DNA of 64,000 nt from Methylocystis iwaonis (GTDB lineage: Bacteria > Pseudomonadota > Alphaproteobacteria > Rhizobiales > Beijerinckiaceae): assembly GCF_027925385.1 (NCBI RefSeq), contig NZ_AP027142.1, positions 1 to 64,000 on the forward strand, written 5' to 3'. A model generated the notes under the pieces. It did not search any database. It was not told where the DNA came from and saw only the letters and a program-made list of their open reading frames with translations. Each line of letters opens with the position of its first letter. The first letter of the stretch is position 1. Positions 1-8,837 of the stretch are shown here, in pieces. The position numbers were made by a program, and so were the translations under genes.

Positions 1-232
1 ATTCGAGGTCTTCCTTGTGCGAAAGGCCCGGCTCGCGAAAATGCACCTGCGAATCGACGACGCCCGGAAGGATGTGAAGGCCCGTGCAATCGATCGTCTC
101 GCCGGCGGAAGCGCGGGAGAGATCGCCGATCGCGGCAATCTTGCCGCCACGAAGCCCTACGTCCCGCAGGCCCTCGCCGTCCTGGTTGACGAGCCTGCCT
201 CCAGATAGGATGACGTCGAATGTCTGCGGCAT
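1..232 (-). CDS. pyrC: Dihydroorotase, N-terminal part (cut by window edge)
   Basis: Only the first 77 codons are visible; the gene runs off the left edge. The protein begins [20 protein letters not shown] and reaches [20 protein letters not shown]. This has the amidohydrolase layout of a short beta-sandwich leader followed by the first metal-binding motif. The HFREPG signature is characteristic of class I dihydroorotases, which interconvert carbamoyl-aspartate and dihydroorotate in pyrimidine synthesis. The usual D-x-H metal motif reads S-Q-V-H here, with Asp one residue earlier (VDSQVH). The start ATG at 232 fits the family start. A related hydantoinase or allantoinase is less likely because of the REPG signature. 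Confidence 0.85.
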   Translation of the reverse strand, partial: MPQTFDVILSGGRLVNQDGEGLRDVGLRGGKIAAIGDLSRASAGETIDCTGLHILPGVVDSQVHFREPGLSHKEDLE

Positions 233-363
233 GAATGGCGCCCCGTTTGCAGCGATCCTGCCTAGATAAGCACAAGTCGCCGATGCGCCAAGTCAAATGC
301 GCCAGTCGAATGCGCAAGCGAGCGTGCGATATGTCTTGCGCGCTCAAGCAACAGGAACGGAAA

Positions 364-1188
364 ATGACCACAGCGATCCTGCTGACGGACCGCGGCGTCG
401 TCGAGGTGAGCGGCGAAGACGCGGCCAAATTTCTTCACAATATCGTGACGAACGACGTGAAGTCCCTCGAGCCGGGCGACGCGCGATTCGCCGCCCTGCT
501 GACGCCGCAGGGAAAAATTCTCTTCGATTTTGTCGTCTTCGCGTTGGGAGAGGGACGTTTCCTACTCGATTGTCCGCTTTCGCTCGCGGACGATCTCGAG
601 AAGCGGCTGAACCTCTACAAGCTGCGCGCGAAGATCACCGTGACGAATCTCAGCGACAGACTGGAGGCCGTCGCTTTCCCGGACGCGGCGGAGCGTCCGG
701 AAGCGCCAGCGGTCGCGCTTGCGCCAGACCCGCGCGCCGAAGCGCTCGGTTGGCGCGCGCTTGCGGAAAAAGGCAAGATCGCCGCCTCCGGTCCGCTCGC
801 GGATTACGAGATGCGCCGCATCCGCGCCGGCGTGCCGCTGGGCGGCGTCGATTTCGACTATAGCGACGCTTTTCCGCACGAGGCCGATATGGACCTCTTC
901 GCCGGCCTCGACTTCAAGAAGGGCTGCTATGTCGGCCAGGAAGTCGTCTCGCGCATGAAGCATCGCAATCTCGTGCGCAAGCGCGTGACGCAATATCGCG
1001 CCCCCGGCGGCGCGCCCAAGCCCGGCGAATCGATTCGCGCGGGCGATGTCGAGATCGGCGTCACGGGCTCCGCGATCGGCGAAGAAGGCCTCGCCCTCAT
1101 CCGTCTCGACCGCCTCGCCGACGCCAAGGAAAAAGGCGAGGCCCCGATGGCCGGCGGCGTCGCGCTGGAATTCATCGAGAGAGGATAG
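364..1188 (+). CDS. YgfZ/GcvT-type folate-binding protein (Fe-S cluster maintenance)
   Basis: A 274-residue protein with the YgfZ hallmark KGCYVGQE in its middle (near residue 190), which carries the conserved cysteine of this tetrahydrofolate-binding family related to the glycine-cleavage T protein. Family members help repair or assemble Fe-S clusters in enzymes such as MiaB and radical-SAM proteins. I chose ATG 364 because a GGAAC-type ribosome site lies just upstream and the predicted start MTTAILLTDRGVVEVSGEDA matches the family. A longer in-frame extension from 235 looks non-coding. It is divergent from the dihydroorotase gene. The family assignment is firm; the specific client proteins are not visible here. 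Confidence 0.88.
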   Translation: MTTAILLTDRGVVEVSGEDAAKFLHNIVTNDVKSLEPGDARFAALLTPQGKILFDFVVFALGEGRFLLDCPLSLADDLEKRLNLYKLRAKITVTNLSDRLEAVAFPDAAERPEAPAVALAPDPRAEALGWRALAEKGKIAASGPLADYEMRRIRAGVPLGGVDFDYSDAFPHEADMDLFAGLDFKKGCYVGQEVVSRMKHRNLVRKRVTQYRAPGGAPKPGESIRAGDVEIGVTGSAIGEEGLALIRLDRLADAKEKGEAPMAGGVALEFIERG

Positions 1189-1306
1189 CCATAATCAATC
1201 GCCTCCCGACCCTGGGCGTCGGAAGGCGATCTTGAGCTTGACGACAACCGTTCCCTTTCCCCGTTGCGGGAGGGCTGGGGCGGGACCGTGGCGCGCGTCT
1301 TTCAAA

Positions 1307-2077
1307 TCACTCGGTGAGAAGCGCAACGCCCTCCTTGCCGAGCAACCGGTGCATGTTCAGCAGGAGCTGAAGCACGACGCCGAAGACGCCGAGCGCCATC
1401 CACCCGAAGAACACGAAGCCCCAATGGAGCGGCGCGACGAAGAGTTCCTCCATGAACCAGAACGTATGTCCCCATTCATTGAGACCGACATTCGGGATGA
1501 TCATGAAGGGGCCGATCGAGACGATCAGATAGGCGAGCGAATAGCCCTTGGAAAAGTAAGGGATGCGCGTCCTTGCGTGGAAGAAGCAGCCGACCGCCAG
1601 GATCGAATAGATCGGGTAGCTCATATAGAACTCGATGATATGCGAGGGCGTGAAGTCGGTGTCGCGGATCACCGTCATATGCCAGGTGCCGTCCTGCTCG
1701 GTGAAGAAGGACGCGCCCCAATAGATCGCCGCCGCATAGCAGACGAGCCATTTCACATTATCGACGATGGCGCGCATTTCCTGACGCGGCGTCACCAGCG
1801 ACATATCGCGCACGCGGGTCTTCCAAAGATAGCCGGCGAGACTGAGGCCCGCGATCAGCTCCAGCGGAATTTCCGACCAGAGGATCGACATCCAATAGGT
1901 CTGGAACTCTGGGGCGAATGAGTCGAGCCCAGCACGCCAGCCGAAGACTTGCTCATAGACGCGGACGATCAAATAGAAGCTGTTGAGCAGCCCCAGTCCG
2001 ATCCACATGCCTCTGAGATCGAGGATCGGCTTTTCGGCTGCTGCGGCGCCTGCTGCAGTTTGTGTCGTTGCACTCAT
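1307..2077 (-). CDS. pmoC: Particulate methane monooxygenase subunit C (orphan copy)
   Basis: A 256-residue integral membrane protein that reads as PmoC over its full length, with about six hydrophobic segments. PmoC is the copper-site subunit of the membrane enzyme oxidising methane to methanol. Residues corresponding to known PmoC copper ligands are present: Asp129, His133 and His146 in DGTWHMTVIRDTDFTPSH, and Asn200, His204 and His218 in the NEWGH...PLHW segment. pmoA and pmoB are absent on either side, so this is a lone copy outside a pmoCAB operon. Orphan pmoC genes are known in type II methanotrophs. The neighbours are a YgfZ gene and an AraC-type regulator transcribed away from it. Ammonia monooxygenase AmoC is the only close alternative and is unlikely in this setting. 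Confidence 0.95.
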   Translation of the reverse strand: MSATTQTAAGAAAAEKPILDLRGMWIGLGLLNSFYLIVRVYEQVFGWRAGLDSFAPEFQTYWMSILWSEIPLELIAGLSLAGYLWKTRVRDMSLVTPRQEMRAIVDNVKWLVCYAAAIYWGASFFTEQDGTWHMTVIRDTDFTPSHIIEFYMSYPIYSILAVGCFFHARTRIPYFSKGYSLAYLIVSIGPFMIIPNVGLNEWGHTFWFMEELFVAPLHWGFVFFGWMALGVFGVVLQLLLNMHRLLGKEGVALLTE

Positions 2078-2239
2078 TTTTCTTCTCCATTGCGACCGGG
2101 AAACGACCGGCGTTTCCGGTGAGGAAGGAGGATAAAGAGCGCCTTACGCTTGCCAGCATGGCGAATTTGCCATTACTCTTGCAAAGTCAGACAGCGAATT
2201 TGCCACAAGACAGGCATTTTCCGCCAAGCGGGTCAGGTT

Positions 2240-3226
2240 ATGGATATCGCCGTTCTCGGTTACGAAAACTGCTTGGGCCTCGGATTCATCGGCGCGGCCG
2301 ATCTTCTTATGCTCAGCAGGCGCATGCTGAAGACGAAAGAGCGGCCGTCGCCCTATCGCGTCGTAACCGTCAGTCAGGACGGCGCGCCGATCTGCGACGG
2401 CTCGGGCCGGACACATGCGGTGGACGAGGCATTCGGGACGCTCGATTCATGCGCCGCAATTGTCGTCCCGCCGTTCTTTTGCGAGGGCGGCAATTCTCTG
2501 CCGCCGACACCCGAGATCAGCGCCGCAGCCGCCTGGCTGAGGCGCCAGCACGCTTTGGGCGCGATCGTCGCCGCCGCCTGCAACGGCGTCTTCCTGCTCG
2601 GCGAAGCGGGCCTGCTCGACGGGCGCCGCTGCACGACGACCTGGTGGCGGCACGATGAATTGAAAGCGCGCTATCCCCGCGCCGACGCGGCGCGCGGCGC
2701 GTCGCTGATCGAAGATCGACGCGTGGTGACCGCCGGCGGCCCGCTATCGTGGATCGATCTTTCCCTGCATCTCATCCGCGCGCTTGTCGGCGACGAAGCC
2801 GCAAAAACGGCGGCGGACTTTACCGTCGTCGACGCCGCGCCCTCGACCCAGACGATCTACATCCCGCCCGGCCATGTCTCGGCGTCCAATCCCTTCATCC
2901 TGCAAGCCGAACATATTGTGCGGCAGGCGGGCGACTCGCCGCTGACATCCGTGCAATTGGCGCAGGCGCTCGGCGTCTCGGATCGGACGCTGCATCGGCG
3001 CCTCAAGGAATTTACCGGCGAGACGCCCAAAAGCTTTCTCGACCGCGTGCGCTTCGAGACGGCGCGCATGCTGCTGGAGACGACTCAGAGTTCGGTGAAA
3101 CAGCTCGCCAGCGCGTCGGGCTATGCGGACGAGACGAGCTTCCGGCGCGCGTTCCGGCGCTATGCCGGAATGACGCCGGGGGCCTACCGTAGCTGGTCTC
3201 TCGCAAGGCGCGGCGTGAAGGCGTAG
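2240..3226 (+). CDS. GlxA-family transcriptional regulator (DJ-1/PfpI + AraC HTH)
   Basis: A 328-residue regulator. Residues 1-190 form a DJ-1/PfpI-like domain, with the nucleophile-elbow segment AAACNGVFLLGEAGLLDGR. Residues 230-320 form a C-terminal AraC/XylS double helix-turn-helix with the typical ...SDRTLHRRLKEFTGETPKSF and ASGYADETSFRRAFRRYAGM blocks. Start ATG 2240 follows a weak GGTCAGG ribosome site; in-frame sequence further upstream lacks domain content. It converges on the hypX-like gene, and another regulator of the same architecture lies on the far side of that gene. The ligand is unknown. GlxA-type regulators often control amine or C1/N metabolism, but nothing here fixes the target. 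Confidence 0.85.
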   Translation: MDIAVLGYENCLGLGFIGAADLLMLSRRMLKTKERPSPYRVVTVSQDGAPICDGSGRTHAVDEAFGTLDSCAAIVVPPFFCEGGNSLPPTPEISAAAAWLRRQHALGAIVAAACNGVFLLGEAGLLDGRRCTTTWWRHDELKARYPRADAARGASLIEDRRVVTAGGPLSWIDLSLHLIRALVGDEAAKTAADFTVVDAAPSTQTIYIPPGHVSASNPFILQAEHIVRQAGDSPLTSVQLAQALGVSDRTLHRRLKEFTGETPKSFLDRVRFETARMLLETTQSSVKQLASASGYADETSFRRAFRRYAGMTPGAYRSWSLARRGVKA

Positions 3227-3252
3227 AGGCTACGCCCCCGGCCTCATACGGA

Positions 3253-5037
3253 TCAGCGGCCCGCAAACTCACGCCGGATGGCGGGTGTCGTTGTCGGCCT
3301 CGCCGTTGGCGCACGGCCCTTGAAAACGAATCTTTCGCGGGCAAGGTGATAAGAAGGATCGGGTCCGAAGAAATTGATCCGCATCCGCGCGAGCTCCTCC
3401 GCACGATAGGCCGCGAGCTGCTTCACCCGCTCATCCTTCACGCGCTTTTCATGCTTCTCACGCAGCAGATTCCAAAAATCCATGCGAGATGCGAGATTGG
3501 CCGCCCGTTCCGTCACTTCGCGCTCGAAGGTTTCGGCATTGCCGCTGAAAACATTATCGACGAAGCCGATCGCCTTCGCCTCATGCGTCCCCATCGGCCG
3601 GCAGCCATCCATCACTTCATGCGCGCGCTCGGCGCCGATGCGTCTGGGGAGAAGATAGGTCCAATATTCGGAGCCGTAGAGCCCGCCCATGCTCTTGTAG
3701 TGCGGATTGAGGACGACGCCCTCGCGCGCAAAGACGCGATCCGCGGCGAGCGCCAGAATCGCGCCGCCCGCGCCGGCGTTGCCGCACATCGACGCGATGA
3801 CGATATGCGACATCGTGCTGACGATCTCATAAACGAGATCGTCGATGGCGTTGATGTTTCGCCACGATTCGAGCGCTGGGTCCTCGGCCGCTTCGATGAC
3901 GTTCAAATGGATGCCGTTGGAGAAATAGTCCTTGCCGCCATGTAGCACGATCACGCGCGTGGGGCGACTACGTGCGAGGAGGAAGGCGTCGCGCAGCCGG
4001 TAGCATTGCTCCGTGCTCATCGCGCCATTGTAGAAATCGAAATGGATGTGCCCGACGCCGCCACGCTCGACATAGCGGATGTCGCGAAAAGTCCGGTAAT
4101 CGACTTCCTCGTCCACGCGCAGCGCCGATTGGGGCGCGCCGCGCAGCAAGGGACCCAGTATGTCGCCGGCCGGCAGCTTGATCCCCGACACCGGGCAGAA
4201 CTGCTCGTTGCAGTAATCGCAACCCTGTTCCGCAAAGCGGCAATTGGCGTCGTGCGCATCGCTCTTGAGCTTCAGATGCGTGATCCAGACCGCGCCATCG
4301 ATCGTGGCGCGGCAGATCGCGCCATTGCGCTTGGCGATGACCGTTCCAGGCGGCCCCTTCAGCCTGTCCTCGTAATGCGCGCCATAGAGAAACACCGGCA
4401 GGCCGAACAGCTCGTCCAAAATGCCCGGCGCGCTGTCGGCCGCGCGAATCTTGCGCACGACGTCGTCGGTCGGGTCGCGCGTCCAGTCGATGGCGCGATC
4501 CTTCTGCATCATGGTCGGGCGCAGCCGGCCCTGCGTGAGCGGGCAGGAATAATCGAGCGGCCAGGGCTTAAAGCTGCCGGATTCGAACTTGTCGACCGCC
4601 TCCAGAACCCCGCGCACGGCCGCTTCGGTCACCTCGTTGCGATAAAGACTGCCTTTGGCGTCGGCGACTTCCGGCAGGTCGAATTCATGGCTCGCCCAGA
4701 TCGGCCCCGCATCCATTTCCGCCGCAGCCTGCAGAACGGTCACGCCCCAGCGCCTCTCGCCGTCCATGATGGCCCAGTCGAGCGAAGATGGCCCGCGATC
4801 GCCCATGATGCCCGGATGCACGATCAGGCAGATGCGTTGGCTCCAGATTTCCTCCGGCACGGCCGCCTTCAACATGGGCGCGATGATGAGGTCCGGGTCT
4901 TGAACCTCGACCGCGCCGAGCATCGCCGCGCTGCTGTCGGCGATGATCACCGCGACTTTATGGCCGCGCTGCGTCAGCTCGATCAAAAGGCGCTGACTGA
5001 GACTGTTATGCGCCGTCGTCAGGAACAAGATTTTCAT
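3253..5037 (-). CDS. hypX: HypX/HoxX-like hydrogenase maturation protein (formyltransferase + crotonase)
   Basis: A 594-residue two-domain protein. Residues 1-260 are a formyltransferase-like domain with VHPGIMGDRGPSSLDWAI and the substrate-site DAG segment near 110. Residues 325-560 are an enoyl-CoA-hydratase-like domain with FYNGAMS, GNAGAGG and LYGSEYWTYLLPRR blocks typical of HypX. HypX makes the CO ligand of NiFe-hydrogenase from formyl-tetrahydrofolate under aerobic conditions. Between the domains is a cysteine cluster Cys266-x6-Cys-x2-Cys-x4-Cys281 that I do not recall from standard HypX. No hydrogenase gene is in the window. ATG 5037 follows a clear GGAGAGG site, 12 bases after the stop of the upstream regulator, so the two are probably co-transcribed. 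Confidence 0.85.
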   Translation of the reverse strand: MKILFLTTAHNSLSQRLLIELTQRGHKVAVIIADSSAAMLGAVEVQDPDLIIAPMLKAAVPEEIWSQRICLIVHPGIMGDRGPSSLDWAIMDGERRWGVTVLQAAAEMDAGPIWASHEFDLPEVADAKGSLYRNEVTEAAVRGVLEAVDKFESGSFKPWPLDYSCPLTQGRLRPTMMQKDRAIDWTRDPTDDVVRKIRAADSAPGILDELFGLPVFLYGAHYEDRLKGPPGTVIAKRNGAICRATIDGAVWITHLKLKSDAHDANCRFAEQGCDYCNEQFCPVSGIKLPAGDILGPLLRGAPQSALRVDEEVDYRTFRDIRYVERGGVGHIHFDFYNGAMSTEQCYRLRDAFLLARSRPTRVIVLHGGKDYFSNGIHLNVIEAAEDPALESWRNINAIDDLVYEIVSTMSHIVIASMCGNAGAGGAILALAADRVFAREGVVLNPHYKSMGGLYGSEYWTYLLPRRIGAERAHEVMDGCRPMGTHEAKAIGFVDNVFSGNAETFEREVTERAANLASRMDFWNLLREKHEKRVKDERVKQLAAYRAEELARMRINFFGPDPSYHLARERFVFKGRAPTARPTTTPAIRREFAGR

Positions 5038-5049
5038 GGGAAGCCTCTC

Positions 5050-6105
5050 CTATTGTAGGAAAGTCGATTGGAAGCGCTCTCGATATTCATTCGGGCCGAC
5101 GGCGAGATTCCGCTTGAAGGCGCGCCGCATGCGCTCGATCGTCGTAAAGCCGCAGATTTCCGCAATGGTCTGAAGGGGGAGGCTGGTCTGTTCGAGCCGG
5201 CAGCGCGCCGCCTCGACACGGGCATATTCGACAAAGCGCGCCGGCGTCATGCCCGTCTCCGCGCGAAACCGCCGGGCGAAGTTGCGCGGGCTCATCGCAA
5301 GCTGCTCGGCGAGCCGCTCGACCGTGAGGTTTTCGCTCGAATTGCCGAGGATCCATGATTTCAGCTCGGCGATGTCCCGGCAGTTTCCCGTCTCCGCCTG
5401 GAGGAAAGGGCTGAATTGCGCCTGTCCACCGGGACGGCGCAGGAAGACGACCATCATGCCCGCCACCATGCGCGGGACTTCCCGGCCGAGATCTTCTTCG
5501 ATCAGCATGAGCGCCAGATCGATTCCGGCTGTAATGCCGCCGGAGGTGTAGACGCCGCCGTCACGCACGAAGATGCGGTTTGCCTCCACGCAAAGAGAGG
5601 GATAGGCCGCCGCGAGCTGATCGCACCAGAGCCAGTGGGTCGTCACCTTGCGATTATTGAGAAGCCCGGCTTTGGCGAGGAGGAAAGCGCCCGTGCAAAT
5701 CGAGGCGAGACGCCGCACGCCACCCGATATGCCCTTGATCCAGTCTATGAGGCTCTCGTCTTCGCAAGCGGCGAAGGCGCCCTCGCCGCCAGCGACGAGC
5801 AGCGTGTCGAGACCCGTGGGAATTTCGCTACAATCGTGGGTCGCTCTGAGTTCGAGCCCGCATTTGGCTCTGACGAGCCCCTTCGTCGGTGCGATGACGA
5901 CGCATTCATAGCCCGGCTCGCTCGCCCGCTCGCAGCCGAGGGCGCGGTCGGCGTAATAGAAAACGTCAAGCGGGCCGCAAAGATCGATAATTTCAAAGTC
6001 AGGATAAATCAGAATGCCTATTTTTCGGTTCCGTCGGATATCCGAACGAACCGGCTCAGGCCATAGAGCGCCACGGAGATCGAATGGAGGCTCAACGCTT
6101 GTCAT
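5050..6105 (-). CDS. GlxA/FtrA-type transcriptional regulator (DJ-1/PfpI + AraC HTH)
   Basis: A 351-residue regulator. A DJ-1/PfpI domain (about residues 30-200) has the nucleophile elbow ASICTGAFLLAKAGLLNNRK, and an AraC-type double helix-turn-helix occupies residues 245-345 (LAMSPRNFARRFRAETGMTP; ICGFTTIERMRRAFKRNLAV). The Cys in ICTGAF is the position used as nucleophile in DJ-1 relatives; most GlxA regulators are not enzymes. I picked ATG 6105 because GGAAAG lies 7 bases upstream; an upstream ATG at 6138 lacks a comparable site. The stop is 12 bases before hypX on the same strand, suggesting it regulates or is co-expressed with hypX. Confidence 0.85.
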   Translation of the reverse strand: MTSVEPPFDLRGALWPEPVRSDIRRNRKIGILIYPDFEIIDLCGPLDVFYYADRALGCERASEPGYECVVIAPTKGLVRAKCGLELRATHDCSEIPTGLDTLLVAGGEGAFAACEDESLIDWIKGISGGVRRLASICTGAFLLAKAGLLNNRKVTTHWLWCDQLAAAYPSLCVEANRIFVRDGGVYTSGGITAGIDLALMLIEEDLGREVPRMVAGMMVVFLRRPGGQAQFSPFLQAETGNCRDIAELKSWILGNSSENLTVERLAEQLAMSPRNFARRFRAETGMTPARFVEYARVEAARCRLEQTSLPLQTIAEICGFTTIERMRRAFKRNLAVGPNEYRERFQSTFLQ

Positions 6106-6233
6106 ACAAATACTTTCCGGCCTGACGCGGACGCGCACAATGACAAAATCGCGACAAATTCTGCCACAGCGCTACTGTGGCTCAATTATCCATCCGGATG
6201 AGGCGGGCGGGCAAAAGGCTCCGATCGGCGTTG

Positions 6234-6269
6234 AAAAAACAAAGCCTTCCGACCTGTTGGGCGGAAGGC
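6234..6269 (-). terminator. Rho-independent terminator of the minus strand
   Basis: On the minus strand an 8-bp perfect stem (GCCTTCCG / CGGAAGGC, at 6262-6269 and 6244-6251) with a 10-base loop is followed by TTTGTTTTTT. It lies 27 bases after the stop of the 46-codon frame at 6296-6436 and is correctly oriented to end that transcript. This supports real transcription there. Confidence 0.8.
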
Positions 6270-6295
6270 TGGGATTTCTCGCGCTCTAGCTGAGT

Positions 6296-6436
6296 TTAGC
6301 GGTGGATGGCGTCCAGCGCGATATCCAGGGCGCGGACCACGCCAATGTTAGCGAGGACGACGCCGAGGACCGCGAGCGCGGCGATTGTCGCGTCCCGTAA
6401 GGAAATCTCGTGCACCCTGAACTCCTGCCTGTCCAT
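6296..6436 (-). CDS. Small putative membrane protein (46 aa)
   Basis: A 46-codon frame encoding MDRQEFRVHEISLRDATIAA followed by a hydrophobic stretch (ALAVLGVVLANIGVV) and a short amphipathic tail ending DAIHR. This would be a single-pass membrane peptide with the N terminus probably inside. A good intrinsic terminator follows directly. The ribosome site is weak (GGGTGGGCG just upstream). I recognise no family. It lies alone between the regulator/hypX unit and mch, divergent from mch. Confidence 0.45.
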   Translation of the reverse strand: MDRQEFRVHEISLRDATIAALAVLGVVLANIGVVRALDIALDAIHR

Positions 6437-6658
6437 ATCGCCCACCCAATGAAGAGAACTCCGCCTACGCCTCTTGTTTGAAACTTATGCGACAGAGGTT
6501 AAAACCATCTGGACGCTTGCGCGTCGCGAGCCGCTTTCGTTTCGCCGCAAAGACCGATAAGTTCGCGCCCGCGCCTGCCGCTGGCGGGATTCTCCGCTTT
6601 TATAGAGCGCCGGGAATCGAGCGGTAGAGCCACAGAAATTTCGAGGGAAGGACCACTA

Positions 6659-7636
6659 GTGAGCGCTAGCGAAAACACCGGCCGCGTCACGGCCAGCGTC
6701 AACACTCTCGCGGGCGAGATCGTCGACCGTCTCGTCGCCGGCGCCGAGCGCTATCGCGTTTCGGTGTCGCGCGGCAGCCTCGGCGAATTGCTGATCGACG
6801 CGGGCGCCAAGGCCGCGGGCGGCGTCGACGCCGGCCTGCTGCTCACGGAAATCTGCATGGGCGGTCTGGGCAAGGTCACGCTCTCCCATGCGCCCGGCGC
6901 CGCGAAATGGCCGTTCTGGCTCACCGTCTCCAGCAATGATCCCGTCGTCGCCTGCCTCGCCAGCCAATATGCCGGCTGGAGCCTGCAACACGAGAAATTC
7001 TTCGCGCTGGGCTCGGGCCCGGGCCGCGCCCAGGCGCGCGTCGAGAAGCTCTTCGAGGAGCTTTCCTATAAGGACCGCGCCGACCGCGTGACCATCGTGC
7101 TGGAGTCGGCTTCGCCGCCGCCGAAGGAAGTCGTCGAGAAGGTCGCGGCGAAATCCGAGGTTTCCCCCGACAAGGTCGCCTTCGTCTACGCGCCCACGCA
7201 GTCGCTCGCCGGCAGCGTTCAGGTCGTGGGCCGCGTGCTCGAGGTGGCGCTGCACAAGGCGCATGAGCTGCATTTCCCGCTGGAGAACATCGTCGACGGC
7301 ATCGCGACTGCGCCGCTCTCGCCGCCGCATCCGGATTTCATCCAGGCGATGGGCCGCACCAATGACGCCATCATCTACGCGGGCCGCGCGCATCTCTTCG
7401 TGAAGGGCCCCGCGGCGGCGGCCAAGGAGCTCGCCGAAAAGCTGCCGAGCAGCACTTCGCGCGACTACGGCCAGCCTTTCGCGGAAATCTTCAAGGCCTA
7501 TAAGGGCGATTTCTACAAGATCGACGGCAGCCTATTCTCGCCGGCCGAAGCGCTGGTGACGGCGGTCGAGACCGGCGAAACCTTCCGCGCTGGCAAGATC
7601 GACGAGGCGCTGCTCGACAAGTCGTTCGGCGGCTAA
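6659..7636 (+). CDS. mch: Methenyl-tetrahydromethanopterin cyclohydrolase
   Basis: A 325-residue protein recognisable as Mch, which hydrolyses methenyl-H4MPT to formyl-H4MPT in the cytoplasmic formaldehyde oxidation pathway of methylotrophs. Family blocks include [14 protein letters not shown] at the N terminus, [37 protein letters not shown], and [18 protein letters not shown] near residue 215. The length matches the family. Translation starts at GTG 6659 behind GAGGGAAGG; no suitable ATG is nearby. It heads the same-strand order mch, ATP-grasp gene, CitG-like gene, fae. This is the same order of conserved genes as the H4MPT cluster of Methylobacterium (mch, orf5, orf7, fae). Confidence 0.95.
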   Translation: MSASENTGRVTASVNTLAGEIVDRLVAGAERYRVSVSRGSLGELLIDAGAKAAGGVDAGLLLTEICMGGLGKVTLSHAPGAAKWPFWLTVSSNDPVVACLASQYAGWSLQHEKFFALGSGPGRAQARVEKLFEELSYKDRADRVTIVLESASPPPKEVVEKVAAKSEVSPDKVAFVYAPTQSLAGSVQVVGRVLEVALHKAHELHFPLENIVDGIATAPLSPPHPDFIQAMGRTNDAIIYAGRAHLFVKGPAAAAKELAEKLPSSTSRDYGQPFAEIFKAYKGDFYKIDGSLFSPAEALVTAVETGETFRAGKIDEALLDKSFGG

Positions 7637-7652
7637 ACGGGTTATACGGACC

Positions 7653-7807
7653 GTCATGGCCGGGCTTGTCCCGGCCATCCACGCCGAGGGATACGGCGAA
7701 CCTCGGGATGCGCCGTCCGACAGGTGAGTTTACGCCAGGCCGCCAACACTCTCCACACGCCCTCGCATCTGCACGGCGTGGATGGCCGGGACGAGCCCGG
7801 CCATGAC
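7653..7807. repeat. Intergenic inverted-repeat element (family B)
   Basis: A near-perfect 34-base inverted repeat: GTCATGGCCGGGCTTGTCCC at 7653 onward pairs with the mirror sequence ending at 7807. About 87 bases lie between the arms, which could fold into a long stem-loop. Each arm also holds an internal GGCCGGG...CCCGGCC palindrome. This sequence type recurs in Rhizobiales genomes. A short partial copy lies at 21379-21400. It occupies the whole gap between mch and the ATP-grasp gene. Confidence 0.85.
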
Positions 7808-7842
7808 GAGGCTGTGAAGCGTGCGGGGTCGTATAAAAAAAC

Positions 7843-8796
7843 GTGACAACAGGCTGCCCCACCCCCTCCCGCGCGCCTTCGGGGCCCGATCTCCCCCGCG
7901 TCGCCGTCTTCACCGACAAGCTCGACTGGCATGTCGAGCATACGCTCGCAGCCTTCCGCGCATTGGGGGCGACGCCGGTCGCCGTGCGGCTTTCCGCCTG
8001 CCGGATCGATTCGTCCGGCCCGCACGGCCTCGCCATACCCGGCTTTCACGCGCTTCCCGACCTCGGCGTCGTGCGCGCCATCGGCGACGGCTCGCTGGAG
8101 GCGATCACCATGCGGCTCGGCGTGCTGCATGCGCTGGAAGCCTTGGGCGTTCCGCTCGTGAACAGCGCTCGGTCGATCGAGCGCTGCACCGACAAAAGCA
8201 TGGCGAGCTTTCTGCTCGCGCGCGCCGGCGTCCCGGCGCCGCAGACCTTCGCAACGCAATCCCTGGCGCAGGCCCGTGAAATCGCGCGGCGGGAATGCGC
8301 CAGCGGCGTCCTTGTCATGAAACCGCTTTTCGGCGCCCAAGGCTGGGGCCTGCGGCTCGTGGAAAAGGAAAGCGACATTCCTTCGCTCGAGGAGGCGCGG
8401 GGCGTCTATTATCTGCAGCGCTTCGTCGGCCCTGAGCGCCCGCCCTATGAAGACATGCGGATTCTCGTTTCACGCGGCGAGGCAGTCGCGGCGATGAAAC
8501 GTCGTTCGAGTCATTGGATCACCAATGTGCGCCAGGGGGCAAAGCCCGTCGCAGCGGAGCCGACGCGTGAAGAGCGCGACATGGCGCTCGCGGCGTCTGA
8601 AGCCATGGGAACGATCGTCGCCGGCGTCGATCTCATCACGAGCGCGCAAGGGCGGCCCATGGTTCTGGAAGTCAACAGCATGCCGGGCTGGAGCGGCCTG
8701 CAACGCATCACGCCCTTCTCCATCGCCGAGCGGCTGGCGGCTGACGCGCTTTCCCTCCTTCCCGCTCGCCGCAATGCGGTGAGCGCGTTAGGATGA
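7843..8796 (+). CDS. RimK-type ATP-grasp ligase of the H4MPT gene cluster (Orf5-like)
   Basis: A 317-residue ATP-grasp protein. An N-terminal preATP-grasp domain (residues 18-110) is followed by the ATP-binding core with VLMKPLFGAQGWGLRLVE (Lys and glycine-rich loop, near 165) and the metal-binding end GRPMVLEVNSMPGWSGLQ (near 275). RimK-like ligases add glutamate or similar residues to an acceptor. In methylotrophs this gene sits between mch and a CitG-like gene, so a role in making dephospho-H4MPT or the polyglutamyl methylofuran cofactor is a reasonable inference. The start is uncertain: GTG 7843 gives a leader without domain content, and no ATG lies before the first conserved residues. 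Confidence 0.82.
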   Translation: MTTGCPTPSRAPSGPDLPRVAVFTDKLDWHVEHTLAAFRALGATPVAVRLSACRIDSSGPHGLAIPGFHALPDLGVVRAIGDGSLEAITMRLGVLHALEALGVPLVNSARSIERCTDKSMASFLLARAGVPAPQTFATQSLAQAREIARRECASGVLVMKPLFGAQGWGLRLVEKESDIPSLEEARGVYYLQRFVGPERPPYEDMRILVSRGEAVAAMKRRSSHWITNVRQGAKPVAAEPTREERDMALAASEAMGTIVAGVDLITSAQGRPMVLEVNSMPGWSGLQRITPFSIAERLAADALSLLPARRNAVSALG

Positions 8797-8837
8797 GCGA
8801 CGGAGCGGCGCTCTCGCAGGCCGCCCAGTTCGATGAT

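Noticed and set aside
3253..5037. Reading hypX as a methionyl-tRNA formyltransferase or a simple enoyl-CoA hydratase
   Set aside because: Both domains are present in one chain in HypX order with HypX-specific blocks such as LYGSEYWTYLLPRR.
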